Positions 53,265 to 62,614 of a DNA stretch of 64,000 nt are shown piece by piece. The number at the start of each line of letters is the position of its first letter. Position 1 is the stretch's first letter. The notes below the pieces were generated by a model. That model was not told where the DNA came from. It saw only the letters and a list, made by a program, of their open reading frames with translations, and ran no database searches. The position numbers were made by a program, and so were the translations under genes. Origin of the DNA: Actinomadura_C sp036008685 (GTDB lineage Bacteria > Actinomycetota > Actinomycetes > Streptosporangiales > Streptosporangiaceae); NCBI GenBank assembly GCA_036008685.1, contig DASYNF010000210.1, forward strand, positions 92,090-156,089, written 5' to 3'.

Positions 53265-53858
53265 TCAGCCCTCCTGGCTTTCTTCTCGTTGGTCCGGTAG
53301 GTCTTGCAGAGCCGCCCACCGAGGGTCGACGACGTCATGGTGATGGTCGGGCTCGGCATCCGCCAGCCGTACACCACACTCAGAGCACAGCCCGGGACAG
53401 TCGTCCCGGCACAGCGGGGACAGCGGCAGCGCGAGCACCACCGCGTCCCTGAGCGTCGGCTCGAGATCGATGAGATCGCCCTCGAGTTGCGGCTCGTCCT
53501 CCCCGGGCGCGTCTTCGCCGCGTACGGATCGGGTGTCGGGATAGACGAAGAGCTCCTGGAACTCCACCTCGAAGCTCAAGGTGATCGGATCCAGACAGCG
53601 CGAGCACTCCCCGACGAGAGGCACCCGCGTCGTGCCCGTGACGAGCACACCCTCCATCACGGCCTCGAACCGGAGATCCAGCTCGAGGTCAGCGCCCTTG
53701 GGGACGCCGACCATCTCGACACCGAGACTCTCCGGAGCCGACACGGTCAGGTTCTCCTCGCGCATCGATCCCGGTCGGCGGCCCAAGGCTCGGGTGTCGA
53801 GTACCAGCGGGGCACGGGGATCAAGGCGAGACAGCGGTTTCCTGCTTTCGTGAGGCAT
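53265..53858 (-). CDS. YceD/DUF177 family protein
   Basis: A 197-aa protein with the YceD pattern: VPLVGECSRCLDPITL and a later CRDDCPGLCSECG cysteine cluster, likely metal binding. Almost always upstream of rpmF, suggesting a role in 23S rRNA or ribosome assembly. ATG 53858 is the start; the upstream frame overlaps coaD without similarity. Confidence 0.93.
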   Translation of the reverse strand: MPHESRKPLSRLDPRAPLVLDTRALGRRPGSMREENLTVSAPESLGVEMVGVPKGADLELDLRFEAVMEGVLVTGTTRVPLVGECSRCLDPITLSFEVEFQELFVYPDTRSVRGEDAPGEDEPQLEGDLIDLEPTLRDAVVLALPLSPLCRDDCPGLCSECGVRLADAEPDHHHDVVDPRWAALQDLPDQREESQEG

Positions 53859-53922
53859 GGAGAATCGGTGGCCGAGGACATGGCCGCCTGTAAGGATACC
53901 GAACGGATCCGGCGGACCCAAC

Positions 53923-54402
53923 TCAGTCTTCGGCAAGGCGTCGTATGAGGCGCTCGTGGATGAGGTCGGGAACCAGCCCGGAGATGTCGCCTCCGTACTT
54001 GGCGATCTCCTTCATCAGGCTCGAGGACAAGAAGGAGTACAGCGGGTTGGTCGCCATGAACATCGTCTCGACCCCAGCCATACGGTGATTCATCTGGGCC
54101 ATCTGGAGCTCGTAGTCGAAGTCGCTGACGGCCCGCAGCCCCTTGACGATGACCGGGATCTCGTGCTGACGGCAATAGTCCACGAGCAGGCCGTGGAACT
54201 TGTCCACGCGGACGTTCCCGTATTCGCGCGTCACCTCACGGAGCATGTCGATACGCTCGTCGACGGTGAAGAGGCCCTGTTTCGAATAATTGATCAGTAC
54301 GGCCACGACCACCTCGTCATACAGGCGGGAAGCCCGGCTGATGATATCGAGGTGCCCGTTGGTCACTGGGTCGAAGGAGCCTGGACAAACGACACGGCGC
54401 AC
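53923..54402 (-). CDS. coaD: Phosphopantetheine adenylyltransferase
   Basis: Makes dephospho-CoA from 4'-phosphopantetheine and ATP. Nucleotidyltransferase motif CPGSFDPVTNGHLDII at the start, KGLRAVSDFDYELQMAQMN in the middle, and SFLSSSLMKEIA. 159 aa from GTG 54402 with GGAGG ten nucleotides upstream. Next to rsmD, its usual partner. Confidence 0.96.
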   Translation of the reverse strand: MRRVVCPGSFDPVTNGHLDIISRASRLYDEVVVAVLINYSKQGLFTVDERIDMLREVTREYGNVRVDKFHGLLVDYCRQHEIPVIVKGLRAVSDFDYELQMAQMNHRMAGVETMFMATNPLYSFLSSSLMKEIAKYGGDISGLVPDLIHERLIRRLAED

Positions 54403-54479
54403 GAGGTGGAACCCTCCGGTCTGTGGCGGCGACCTGTGGCGTGACCGTACCAAACCGGGACGGACCTGGTGCCTCCGCC

Positions 54480-55076
54480 TCACGCGCGAACGTCCTCAGG
54501 GGCTGTCCCGGGACCGTCCGTCGCCCGGCCGTACCAGAACACCGCCTCCCCGTACCGCCGTTCGCGCTCGGGGGTGTAGCCGGGGGGCCAGACCAGATCG
54601 CCGCTCCGCCCGGCCCGCTCTACGACCACGAGGGCGTCCTCGGCGAGCCAGCCGTTCTCACGCAGTGCGACGAGCAGCCTTGTGACCTCCTCACCGCCCA
54701 GGGCGTACGGCGGGTCCGCGAAGATCAGGTCGTACGGCTCCTCGCACCCCCGCCGGACCACCCGCTCGACGCGGTCCGCGCGGAGCACCGCACCGGGCAG
54801 CCCCAGCGCGGCGATGTTGTCGTCGATGACCTTCACCGCCCGGGCATGGGACTCGACGAGCAGGGCGTGCTCGGCGCCCCTGGACAGCGCCTCGAGCCCC
54901 ACGGCGCCGGACCCCGCGAACAGGTCGGCCACCCGGCAGCCCTCGAGCGGGCCGAGCAGTGCCAGCACGGTCGAGAACAGTCCCTCGCGGGCTCGATCGC
55001 TGGTGGGCCTGGTGTCACGACCGGATGGCACGGCTATCCGGCGGCCTCCGGCCGTTCCGGCGATGAGTCGGGTCAC
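54480..55076 (-). CDS. rsmD: 16S rRNA (guanine-966 N2)-methyltransferase
   Basis: 198 aa. SAM-binding LFAGSGAVGLEALSRGA and the catalytic DPPYALGG motif. N-terminal RLIAGTAGGRRIAVP and RPTSDRAREGLF are diagnostic. It precedes coaD by 77 bp. Confidence 0.95.
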   Translation of the reverse strand: MTRLIAGTAGGRRIAVPSGRDTRPTSDRAREGLFSTVLALLGPLEGCRVADLFAGSGAVGLEALSRGAEHALLVESHARAVKVIDDNIAALGLPGAVLRADRVERVVRRGCEEPYDLIFADPPYALGGEEVTRLLVALRENGWLAEDALVVVERAGRSGDLVWPPGYTPERERRYGEAVFWYGRATDGPGTAPEDVRA

Positions 55077-55263
55077 TTACCCAGTGTGCCCGGCCGTGTC
55101 CGGGTAGATCGCACGGGTCCGGCTGTGAACTTCTGCCCAAACCCAAAAGATCCCTTTCAGCAAGCTACGTTGCGTGACACGATTAGAGCCAATTGTGGGG
55201 CAGAAGTGGCCGATGAAGCGCCTATCTCGTCCTGCCCCCTCACTCACACCAGGAGACTTGACC

Positions 55264-55929
55264 ATGCGCCTAGTTACCAGAGCGGTAACGGCGGCCGGGG
55301 TGGCGGTCCTGGGCATCACCGTTATGGGCGGGCCCGCCCACGCTGATTCGGCCGGTGCTTCCGGCCTTCTCCCGGGTCTGTCCGACACAGTCACGAGCAC
55401 CACGAACGTGGTGCACGGGGTTGTGGGATCGGTGTCCAACGTCACCACGCCGCAACGCAAGACCCAACGCACGTCCAGGAGCCCGCGCAAGCGGGCGCCC
55501 GGGGTGAACGTCGGCCTCAAGGTGGGGACGCCCGTGCTCCCCGTACGGGCCGCGGCCGGGGCTTCGGTCCACGCGGCCCCTGAGACCGGCGTCGCCGTAC
55601 GTGCGGCCCTGGACGTGTGCCTCGGCGGCACGGCGGGATGCGGCAACGACCTTCCCCCGAGTCCTCCGGGACCACCGCTCCCACCCGGAAACCCGACCAC
55701 CCCGCCCACACCGTCGGAGCCCCCCGCTCCGTCTCTGCCACCCAGCGCTCCGCCCGTCGCATCGGGCGAGCTCGGGGAACCCGTCCCGAGCGCCATGGCG
55801 TCCCGGATCGGGAGCCTGCCCTTCACGGGCGCACCGGTGAACACCCTCATCGGGCTCGCCGGTGTTCTGCTCGTGGCGGGTGCGGTCGCGGTGGCCGCCT
55901 CCCGGCGGCGAGCCGGTAGCGAGTCCTGA
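55264..55929 (+). CDS. LPXTG-type sortase-anchored surface protein
   Basis: A 221-aa exported protein. Signal peptide at residues 1-27 (ending PAHA-DSAG), a basic middle region, a proline stalk at about 140-175 (PPSPPGPPLPPGNPTTPPTP), then LPFTG near residue 190, a hydrophobic helix and RRRAGSES. This is a complete cell-wall sorting signal. ATG 55264 has AGGAG upstream. No sortase gene is nearby. Function of the exposed part is unknown. Confidence 0.88.
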   Translation: MRLVTRAVTAAGVAVLGITVMGGPAHADSAGASGLLPGLSDTVTSTTNVVHGVVGSVSNVTTPQRKTQRTSRSPRKRAPGVNVGLKVGTPVLPVRAAAGASVHAAPETGVAVRAALDVCLGGTAGCGNDLPPSPPGPPLPPGNPTTPPTPSEPPAPSLPPSAPPVASGELGEPVPSAMASRIGSLPFTGAPVNTLIGLAGVLLVAGAVAVAASRRRAGSES

Positions 55930-55943
55930 CCGTCCTTCACTCC

Positions 55944-55986
55944 GCTGTCCGTCCACGCCGGCGCAACTCCGGCGCGGACGGACAGC
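55944..55986 (+). terminator. Terminator hairpin after the LPXTG gene
   Basis: An 18-bp stem with one mismatch (55944-55961 with 55969-55986) around a 7-nt loop, starting 14 bp beyond the stop codon. Confidence 0.75.
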
Positions 55987-56020
55987 GCGGACGGACAGCG
56001 CGGACGGACAGCGCGGACGG
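55972..56020. repeat. Tandem 13-bp repeat
   Basis: Three full copies of GCGCGGACGGACA at 55972-55984, 55985-55997 and 55998-56010, then a 10-bp partial copy to 56020. The first copy lies in the right arm of the terminator hairpin. Non-coding. Confidence 0.9.
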
Positions 56021-56208
56021 CCTGCGCGGCTCCCCACCCGACCGGCCGGCCCCGCACAGCCCCGCTCGCCCCCGGCCCCGTACGGCCCGCCCCCTTCCGG
56101 TGACCGGCCCACGGACAGCCCCGCCCGGCACGGCCGGCCCCCGTCCCTCACGCCTTCCGGCCCGGCTCTCCCCCGGAGCGGCTCACGGCCCGGCGTCGGC
56201 CCCGTCTC

Positions 56209-58434
56209 TCACGCCTTCTCGAGATACCGCGCGCGCTCGTCGTCGAGCAGTGCGGCCAGTTCGGCGGCGAGGACAGGATTGTCGGTGAGCTCCGGATCCG
56301 CCCGCACCACCTGGCCGGCCTCCTCCCGAGCGCGCAGGATCATTTCCTCGTCATGGAGCAAGGTGAGCAGCCTGAGGCTCGAGGTCCGTCCCGCCTGCGC
56401 GGCCCCGAGGACGTCCCCCTCCCGCCGCTGCTCCAGGTCGAGCCGCGACAGCTCGAACCCATCGGTCGTCGACGCCACCGCCGCGAGCCGCTCCCTCACC
56501 TTGGTGCCCCGGGGAGCCCCCGTGACGAGCAGGCAGAGACCTGGCAGCCGACCACGGCCCACCCGGCCGCGCAGCTGATGGAGCTGTGAGACGCCGAATC
56601 GGTCGGCGTCCATGATCATCATCACGGTCGCGTTGGGCATGTCCACTCCCACCTCGACCACCGTGGTGGCGAGAAGGACGTCGAGATCTCCCTCCGCGAA
56701 GGCGCGCATCGCCGCGTCCTTCTCCTCGGGGTTGAGCTTGCCGTGCAGCACGCCGATCCGCAGTCCACGCAGGTGATCCTGTTCCAGCCGCGGCAGCAGG
56801 TCCAGCACGGCCAGCGGAGGCCGCCGCTCGCCCTCCTCGTCCTTCGGCTCGACGTCGCCCTCGTCTCCCTCCTGCTCACCGATCCGGGGGCAGACGATGT
56901 AGGTCTGACGGCCCTGCGCGGCCTCCTCACGGATCCGCTCCCAGGCCCGGTCGTAGAAGCCCGGCTTCTCCGGGGGGACCACATGGGTCTTGATCTCGGC
57001 ACGCCCGGCCGGCAGCTGGGACAGCACCGAGGTGTCGAGGTCTCCGAAGACCGTCATCGCCACCGTGCGAGGAATCGGGGTGGCCGTCATCACCAGCACG
57101 TGGGGCCGGCCACCCGGCACCTTCTCGCGGAGGGCGTCTCGCTGCTCGACCCCGAACCTGTGCTGCTCGTCGACGACGACGAGGCCGAGATCGGCGAACT
57201 GGACGTGCTCCTGCAGCAGCGCATGGGTGCCGACGACGATGCCCGCGGCCCCCGAGGCGGCGTCGAGCAGTGCCGCCCGGCGCGCCTTGGCCCCCTGTGA
57301 ACCGGTGAGCAGGGCCACCCGCGTGGCGTTGTCCGTCCCGCCGAGTTGCCCGCCCTGCGCGAGCGGACCGAGCATGCGGACCATCGAGCGGTGGTGCTGC
57401 TGGGCCAGGACCTCGGTGGGAGCAAGGAGCACCGCCTGCCCGCCGGCGTCGACGACCTGGAGCATGGCGCGCAGTGCGCACATGGTCTTGCCCGAGCCGA
57501 CATCCCCCTGGAGCAGCCGATGCATCGGGTGCTCACGACCGAGGTCAGCGGCGATCTCCGCACCGACGGATCGCTGCCCCTCGGTGAGAGTGAAGGGGAG
57601 TCGCTGATCGAACTCGTCGAGCAGGCCACCGGTGACCTCGGCGCGGGCCTTGGCGGGCAGCGCCCCGGCGGCGATCCGGCGCTGAGCCAGCGCCACCTGC
57701 AGGACGAAGGCCTCGTCCCACTTCAGCCGCTTGCGGGCCCGCGAGAGCTCCGCGTGATCCTTGGGCCGGTGAATCCCCTCATAGGCCTCCGGGAGGCCGA
57801 TGAGGCCATGGCGGACCAAGGTCTCATCCGGCATGGGATCCGCACCGATCTCGACCGTGTCGAGGATCATCTTGACGCAGTCCGCGATCTTCCAGGACTC
57901 GAGGCCCTTGGTCGCGGGATAGACCGGGATGAGCTCCTCGGCGAACTCGCGGGCGGCCTTGGAACCGCCCACGGCGGCGGCCACGGGTTGATAGTCGGGG
58001 TGGGTGAGCTGCTTCTTCATCCCCTTGCCGGTCCGGTAGAAGGAGACCTTGCCCGCGAACAACGCCTGTGTGCCCGGGGGCAGCTCCCGCTCCGGCCGGA
58101 AAGAGGCCCTTCTTCCGAAGAACGTGAGCACCAGCTCGCCCCGGCCGTCGGTCACCGTGACCTCGAGCAGATAGCCGGGGCGCTTGGTGATCGAGCGGCC
58201 CTGGACCTTCAGCACCTCGGCCATGACGGTGACGTGCTCGCCCTCGACCAGGCCACCGAGATCGGTGAGCTCACCGCGTTGGGCATAGCGCCGGGGGTAA
58301 TGACACAGCAGGTCGCCCACCGTGTGCAGGCCGAGACCCTCGGCCATCACCTTGGCCGTACGGTCACCGAGCACCTTGCGCAGCGGCTCGTCAAGTTTCG
58401 CCACAGAGCCATTACAGACCATGTCCGGGCGCAC
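56209..58434 (-). CDS. recG: ATP-dependent DNA helicase RecG
   Basis: Branch-migration helicase remodelling stalled forks. N-terminal wedge/OB domain (about 60-160), Walker A GDVGSGKTMCALRA near residue 312, DEQH box VVDEQHRFGV, and helicase C-terminal motifs LLATTVVEVGVDMPNA and QLRGRVGRGRLPG. 741 aa, normal. The start is uncertain between GTG 58434, ATG 58422 and a nearby GTG. It lies after the DAK2 remnant, the standard order. Confidence 0.94.
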   Translation of the reverse strand: MRPDMVCNGSVAKLDEPLRKVLGDRTAKVMAEGLGLHTVGDLLCHYPRRYAQRGELTDLGGLVEGEHVTVMAEVLKVQGRSITKRPGYLLEVTVTDGRGELVLTFFGRRASFRPERELPPGTQALFAGKVSFYRTGKGMKKQLTHPDYQPVAAAVGGSKAAREFAEELIPVYPATKGLESWKIADCVKMILDTVEIGADPMPDETLVRHGLIGLPEAYEGIHRPKDHAELSRARKRLKWDEAFVLQVALAQRRIAAGALPAKARAEVTGGLLDEFDQRLPFTLTEGQRSVGAEIAADLGREHPMHRLLQGDVGSGKTMCALRAMLQVVDAGGQAVLLAPTEVLAQQHHRSMVRMLGPLAQGGQLGGTDNATRVALLTGSQGAKARRAALLDAASGAAGIVVGTHALLQEHVQFADLGLVVVDEQHRFGVEQRDALREKVPGGRPHVLVMTATPIPRTVAMTVFGDLDTSVLSQLPAGRAEIKTHVVPPEKPGFYDRAWERIREEAAQGRQTYIVCPRIGEQEGDEGDVEPKDEEGERRPPLAVLDLLPRLEQDHLRGLRIGVLHGKLNPEEKDAAMRAFAEGDLDVLLATTVVEVGVDMPNATVMMIMDADRFGVSQLHQLRGRVGRGRLPGLCLLVTGAPRGTKVRERLAAVASTTDGFELSRLDLEQRREGDVLGAAQAGRTSSLRLLTLLHDEEMILRAREEAGQVVRADPELTDNPVLAAELAALLDDERARYLEKA

Positions 58435-58486
58435 CCGTGCACCGAAGCCCCCGACATGCCCGGTCCTCCGCCCGATGTCACCGGCC

Positions 58487-59556
58487 CTATTCGACGCCGA
58501 TGAGTACGGGATGACGCTCCTGACCCCCCTCGTAGACCACCAGTTCCACGTCGGGACGCTGGGCCCGCAGGCGGGTCTCCACCGCTTCGGCCAGTCCGCC
58601 GGGCGCCGCCATCCCGGTGATCAGCGTGGCCAGCTCACCGCCACCGGCCAGCATGCGGCCGAGGATCTCCTGGGCGACCTCCGTCAGATCGGCGCCGATC
58701 AGGCACACATCCCCCTCGATCGATCCGAGGACGTCACCCGGCCGGCAGATACCGGCGGAGGTGACGGCCTCCTCGGCCGCCGTCTCCAGATGACCGAACC
58801 TCGTCGCTCCGAGCGCACGGGTCATCGCGATCACATCGTCGTCGAAGCGCCGGCCGGGGTCGTGCACCGCCAGTGCGGCAAGGCCCTGCACGGAGGCCCT
58901 GGTGGGAAGCACGACGACGCGCACGCCACTGTCGCCGGCCAGCTCGGCGGCCGCCTCGGCCACGGCCAGCACATCCGGCTCGTTGGGCAGCACGGCCACC
59001 TCATCGCCGGCCGCGACGATGGCCTCGATCACCACCGCCATCGGCGGGACGCCGCCCGACTCACGGCGCACGACCTTCGCCCCACAGCTCTCGAAGAGCT
59101 CCGCCAGGCCGTCGGCCGCCGTGACCGCCACGACGCCACGCCCGCCGCAGGATGCCGTCCGTCCGGCGCCGGCCCGTGAATCACCCTGGAGGTAGGTCAC
59201 CCGGATGCGGTGGGGCCGTCCGGCGGCGATGCCGGCCTCGATCGCGGCGCCGGCCCCGCCGAGCACGCGGGCGAGACCGCGCAGGACCTGGCTGAGGATC
59301 ACACCGGAGTTGCCGCGCGCGCCGAGCAGGGCCCCGTGGGCCAGGGCCCGCCACGTCGCCTCGATCCCGGCCTGGTCCGCCACTCCGTCCAGCCCCTCGG
59401 CGGCCGCGAGCATCGTCAGTGCAGGTTCGTCCCGGTGTCCCGGTCGGGTACGGGAAAGACGTTGAGCCGGTCGATCTCGCCGCGCGTGCGCCCGAGAGCC
59501 TCGGCCGACAACCGGCACCAGCGTCTCACTCCGGCGGCATCCAGAACCTGGTGCAC
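58487..59556 (-). pseudogene. Broken DAK2/DhaL-like (DegV-partner kinase) gene
   Basis: Normally a two-domain protein of about 540-580 aa, the kinase-like partner in fatty-acid kinase systems. Here GTG 59556 (good GGGAGG upstream) opens a frame reading EIDRLNVFPVPDRDTGTNLH that ends in TGA at 59416. The expected LTMLAAAEG continues in the next frame, a one-base loss. The remainder joins GARGNSGVILSQVLRGLARV directly to the far domain (AAIEAGIAAGRPHRIRVTYL), so roughly 200 residues are missing. The metal motif is also altered (PDRDTG for PDGDTG). Confidence 0.85.
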
Positions 59557-59763
59557 CCCCGCCTCCCTGTCCCCAGTGAGCCCGGTGGGCCCCGGTGAGG
59601 ATTCATCTTTACCCGCCGGCCGCCGCGGGGGAACGGATCCGCGGGCTGATTCGCGTCCGGGTGGGCCGTCGGCTACTCTGGCATGGATGTCCCCGCAGGG
59701 GACTTCTTTGGCGAGCGGCCGATCTGGGCGCTCAAGCATCGACACTCACCTTTGGAGTTTCCC

Positions 59764-59958
59764 GTGGCTTCCGTCTGCGATGTCTGCGGCAAGGGACCCG
59801 GTTTCGGCATGCGCGTCTCCCACTCGCACCGCCGCACCCCGCGCCGCTGGAACCCCAACATCCAGCGCGTGCGCGCCCTCGTCGGCAGCACCACCAAGCG
59901 CATCAACGCCTGCACGTCCTGCATCAAGGCCGGCAAGGTGAAGCGCCCCGTCGTCTGA
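59764..59958 (+). CDS. rpmB: 50S ribosomal protein L28, zinc-ribbon form
   Basis: 64 aa with CDVCGKGPGFGMRVSHSH, RRWNPNIQRVRA and CTSCIKAGKV; the two CxxC pairs indicate the zinc-bound form. GTG 59764 with GGAG seven nucleotides upstream. Divergent from the DAK2 remnant and followed by a terminator with a T-tract. Confidence 0.97.
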   Translation: MASVCDVCGKGPGFGMRVSHSHRRTPRRWNPNIQRVRALVGSTTKRINACTSCIKAGKVKRPVV

Positions 59959-59981
59959 CCAGACGACGCCCGAACGTCTTG

Positions 59982-60015
59982 GCCGGCTCATCGTCCAGCG
60001 GTGAGCCGGCTTTTT
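59982..60015 (+). terminator. Rho-independent terminator after rpmB
   Basis: Stem GCCGGCTCA at 59982-59990 with 60002-60010, followed by TTTTT at 60011-60015. A second short hairpin, GTCGTCT with AGACGAC, lies at 59950-59967 over the stop codon. Confidence 0.9.
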
Positions 60016-60095
60016 CGTATGCGGGGGGTATGCGGGGGCGACATACGGACGGGTGTGCAGGTCGCCCGGGGGAGACCCGGGCCCCCGCCGGATGA

Positions 60096-60890
60096 TCAGC
60101 GCCGGCGCCAGCCGTGGTCGACCGGTCCGATGCCCGAACCGAGCGAGAAGCCGTGCTCGATGGCTCCGGTGACATAGTCCTTCGCCCTGCCCACCGCTCC
60201 CACGACGTCCTCGCCCAGCGCCAGATGGGACGCGATGGCCGAGGCGAGCGTGCACCCGGTGCCATGCGTGTGCAGGTTGTCATGACGTGCGGCCGCGAAC
60301 CGGTGCTCCGTGGTGCCGTCGAACAGGAGATCCACAGGCTCTCCCGGCAGATGCCCGCCCTTGATGAGCACCCAGCGAGGGCCCAGCGCCTTGACCGCCT
60401 CAGCGGCCTCCCGCAGCCCCGCCTCGTCGATGACCTTCACTCCCGTGAGCTGCTCCACCTCCCACAGGTTCGGCGTCACCACGGTCGCGACCGGCAACAG
60501 CGCCGTACGGACGGCACTGACCGCGTCGGCCTCGAGGAGGGCGTCACCGTGCTTGGACACCCCCACCGGGTCGACGACCACGGGGGCGTCGACCCCCGCG
60601 AGCACCTCGGCGACGACCTCCACCAGCGTGGTGGAGGCGAGCATGCCGGTCTTGACGGCGTCCACTCCGATGTCGGAGAGCACCGAGTCGAGCTGCGCCC
60701 GTACGGCTTCGGGGGGCAGTTCCCAATAGCCCTGGACTCCCATGGAGTTCTGGGCCGTCACGGCCGCGATCACGCTCATCCCGTGGACCCCGAGGGCCAG
60801 CATCGTCTTCAGATCCGCCTGGATCCCGGCACCACCGCCGGAGTCCGAGCCTGCCACGGTCAGTACGCGCGGAGGGGTCGGCTGCGCCAT
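60096..60890 (-). CDS. thiD: Hydroxymethylpyrimidine/phosphomethylpyrimidine kinase
   Basis: Two successive phosphorylations of HMP for thiamine synthesis. Ribokinase-like fold with TVAGSDSGGGAGIQADLK, DAVKTGMLAS, VVDPVGVSKHG and the anion hole NLHTHGTGCTLASAIA. 264 aa from ATG 60890 with TTGGGG upstream. thiL lies two genes away. Confidence 0.95.
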   Translation of the reverse strand: MAQPTPPRVLTVAGSDSGGGAGIQADLKTMLALGVHGMSVIAAVTAQNSMGVQGYWELPPEAVRAQLDSVLSDIGVDAVKTGMLASTTLVEVVAEVLAGVDAPVVVDPVGVSKHGDALLEADAVSAVRTALLPVATVVTPNLWEVEQLTGVKVIDEAGLREAAEAVKALGPRWVLIKGGHLPGEPVDLLFDGTTEHRFAAARHDNLHTHGTGCTLASAIASHLALGEDVVGAVGRAKDYVTGAIEHGFSLGSGIGPVDHGWRRR

Positions 60891-61001
60891 GCCCCAAAGC
60901 CTATGGCCCCCGGCCTCCGTCACATGACCGGGCGACCGCGAGAGCGCCGAGGGACCGGGCCCCGGTCCGCCGAGGGCGGGCCAGAGGCCTGCCACGAAAG
61001 A

Positions 61002-61598
61002 TCAGCCGAGCGCACAGGTGACACGGTTGAAGCGGCACGCCGACGGCCGGCTGGCCGCCCCATTGGCCCAGAAGACCACCCGGAGAGAGTGCCCGGGCGC
61101 GATCACGGGAGCCTGTGCGGAGTTACGGATGCTGGCGACCGAGCCCGGCTTGACGAGCACGGCGTTCGAGACCGACAGCACATGGGCGTTGGGGATCCGG
61201 AACACCAGCGTCCAGAGCTTGATCGGCCGTGTTCCCCGATTGAAGATCGTCGCCGTTCCGGTGAAGCCGGTCTGCGTCCGTGAGGTGGCCCGGAAGGCGA
61301 CGGTGACGGCCCGGTTCTGCTGGTCGCCCGCCCCCCGTTGCATATCCGCGCTGTTGCGTGTCCCGGATCCAGGCTGCTCGGGATGCGAGGGCGTGCCCCC
61401 CGCGAAGTTCAGCGAAATCTGCGAGGTGCTCCAGGCGGCCGCGACGACACCGACGGCCACGACCCCGGCAATGGCCGGGAGCAGGGGCACTTTGGTGATC
61501 CAGTTGAGGTGGCCGCCCTCTCGCGGCTCCTCGGTCACCGGGACATCGGTGAGGCTGTCAGCGTCGGTCTCGTCCGCGAATTTGTTGTGTCGTCCCAT
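61002..61598 (-). CDS. Membrane-anchored CBM2-like domain protein
   Basis: A 198-aa protein with a 35-aa cytoplasmic tail, one transmembrane helix at about 36-58 (VPLLPAIAGVVAVGVVAAAW), a low-complexity linker and an extracellular domain from about residue 95. The domain pattern GFTGTATIFNRGTRPIKLW and late ACRFNRVTC resembles family 2 carbohydrate-binding modules. No catalytic domain is attached. Binding target unknown. Confidence 0.7.
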   Translation of the reverse strand: MGRHNKFADETDADSLTDVPVTEEPREGGHLNWITKVPLLPAIAGVVAVGVVAAAWSTSQISLNFAGGTPSHPEQPGSGTRNSADMQRGAGDQQNRAVTVAFRATSRTQTGFTGTATIFNRGTRPIKLWTLVFRIPNAHVLSVSNAVLVKPGSVASIRNSAQAPVIAPGHSLRVVFWANGAASRPSACRFNRVTCALG

Positions 61599-61687
61599 CC
61601 CGTCCTCTTCGGTCCCAGGATGTATACCAAATCACACTTAGACCTGCCTGCAAGATGCGAAACTCGTCAACCGCAATTCATCAGAAC

Positions 61688-62614
61688 TCACTTCGCAAAG
61701 TGATCCCAGCCACCACTCTCGTACGGCCGGCCGTCCACGGTCACCCCTCGCCCTTCGGCGACCCGGCCGATCCGCCGCCAGGTCTCCGGAAGGTCGACGC
61801 CGGGTGGGAACGTGCCCGCGAACGCGTGATCCTCTCCGCCCGTGAGCACGTACCGGAGCCCGTCCGGGCCGAGCCGCGCCGGCACCGGGAGCAGTTCCGT
61901 GTCGAGCTCGATGCGCGCGCCGCTCTCCTCCGCGATGTGCCCGAGATCCTGGGTCAAGCCGTCACTCACGTCCAGCAGCGCGGTGGCTCCGAGCCGGGCC
62001 GCCTCCGGCCCGGCGTCGTAGGCCGGCCGCGGCCGGCGGTGAGCGTCCACGAGTTCGGCCGGCTCCGAGCACCCGCGGGTCAGCAGCTCGAGGCCCGCGG
62101 CGGCGAAGCCGAGCCGTCCCCTGATCGCCACCACATCACCGGGGCGCGCGCCCGACCGGGTGAGGGGACGGGCTCCACGGAGATCCCCCAGCGCTGTGAC
62201 GGCGAGCACGATCTCCGAAGCGCTCACCACGTCCCCGCCGACCACGGAGGCACCCACGAGATCACATTCGTCGCGCAACCCTTCACAGACCGCCTCGGCC
62301 CACGCGACCGGAGTCTCCGGCGGGGCCCCGAAGCCGATCAGCAGCGCGGTCGGCCACGCTCCCATCGCGGCCACGTCCGCCAGATTCTGCGCCGCCGCCT
62401 TACGGCCCACCTCGTACGCACTCGACCAGTCACGGCGGAAGTGCCGGCCTTCGACGAGCAGGTCCGAGGTCGCCACCACCCGGCCGTCCGGCATCCGGAC
62501 GACGGCGGCGTCGTCTCCCGGCCCGAGATCTACTGCCGGTCCCTGCGTCAGACGCTGAGTTATACGAGCGATAAGTCCAAATTCGCCCAGATCACCGATT
62601 GTGATAGCCCACAC
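61688..62614 (-). CDS. thiL: Thiamine-monophosphate kinase
   Basis: Phosphorylates thiamine monophosphate to the diphosphate. Purine-M-like fold with LGPGDDAAVVRM, TSDLLVEGRHFRR, AAQNLADVAAMGA and LLDVSDGLTQDL. 308 aa. The only family-like start is GTG 62614, which sits directly against the GGAG, so translation may be leaderless or start unusually. Divergent from the Lrp-type gene. Confidence 0.93.
   Translation of the reverse strand: MWAITIGDLGEFGLIARITQRLTQGPAVDLGPGDDAAVVRMPDGRVVATSDLLVEGRHFRRDWSSAYEVGRKAAAQNLADVAAMGAWPTALLIGFGAPPETPVAWAEAVCEGLRDECDLVGASVVGGDVVSASEIVLAVTALGDLRGARPLTRSGARPGDVVAIRGRLGFAAAGLELLTRGCSEPAELVDAHRRPRPAYDAGPEAARLGATALLDVSDGLTQDLGHIAEESGARIELDTELLPVPARLGPDGLRYVLTGGEDHAFAGTFPPGVDLPETWRRIGRVAEGRGVTVDGRPYESGGWDHFAK

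Noticed and set aside
52784..53452. Plus-strand open frame over the rpmF region
   Set aside because: It crosses the stem-loop and runs antisense to L32 and DUF177, which are certain.
60891..61001. Possible TPP riboswitch ahead of thiD
   Set aside because: No CTGAGA-type core or paired helices could be found; the leader is short.
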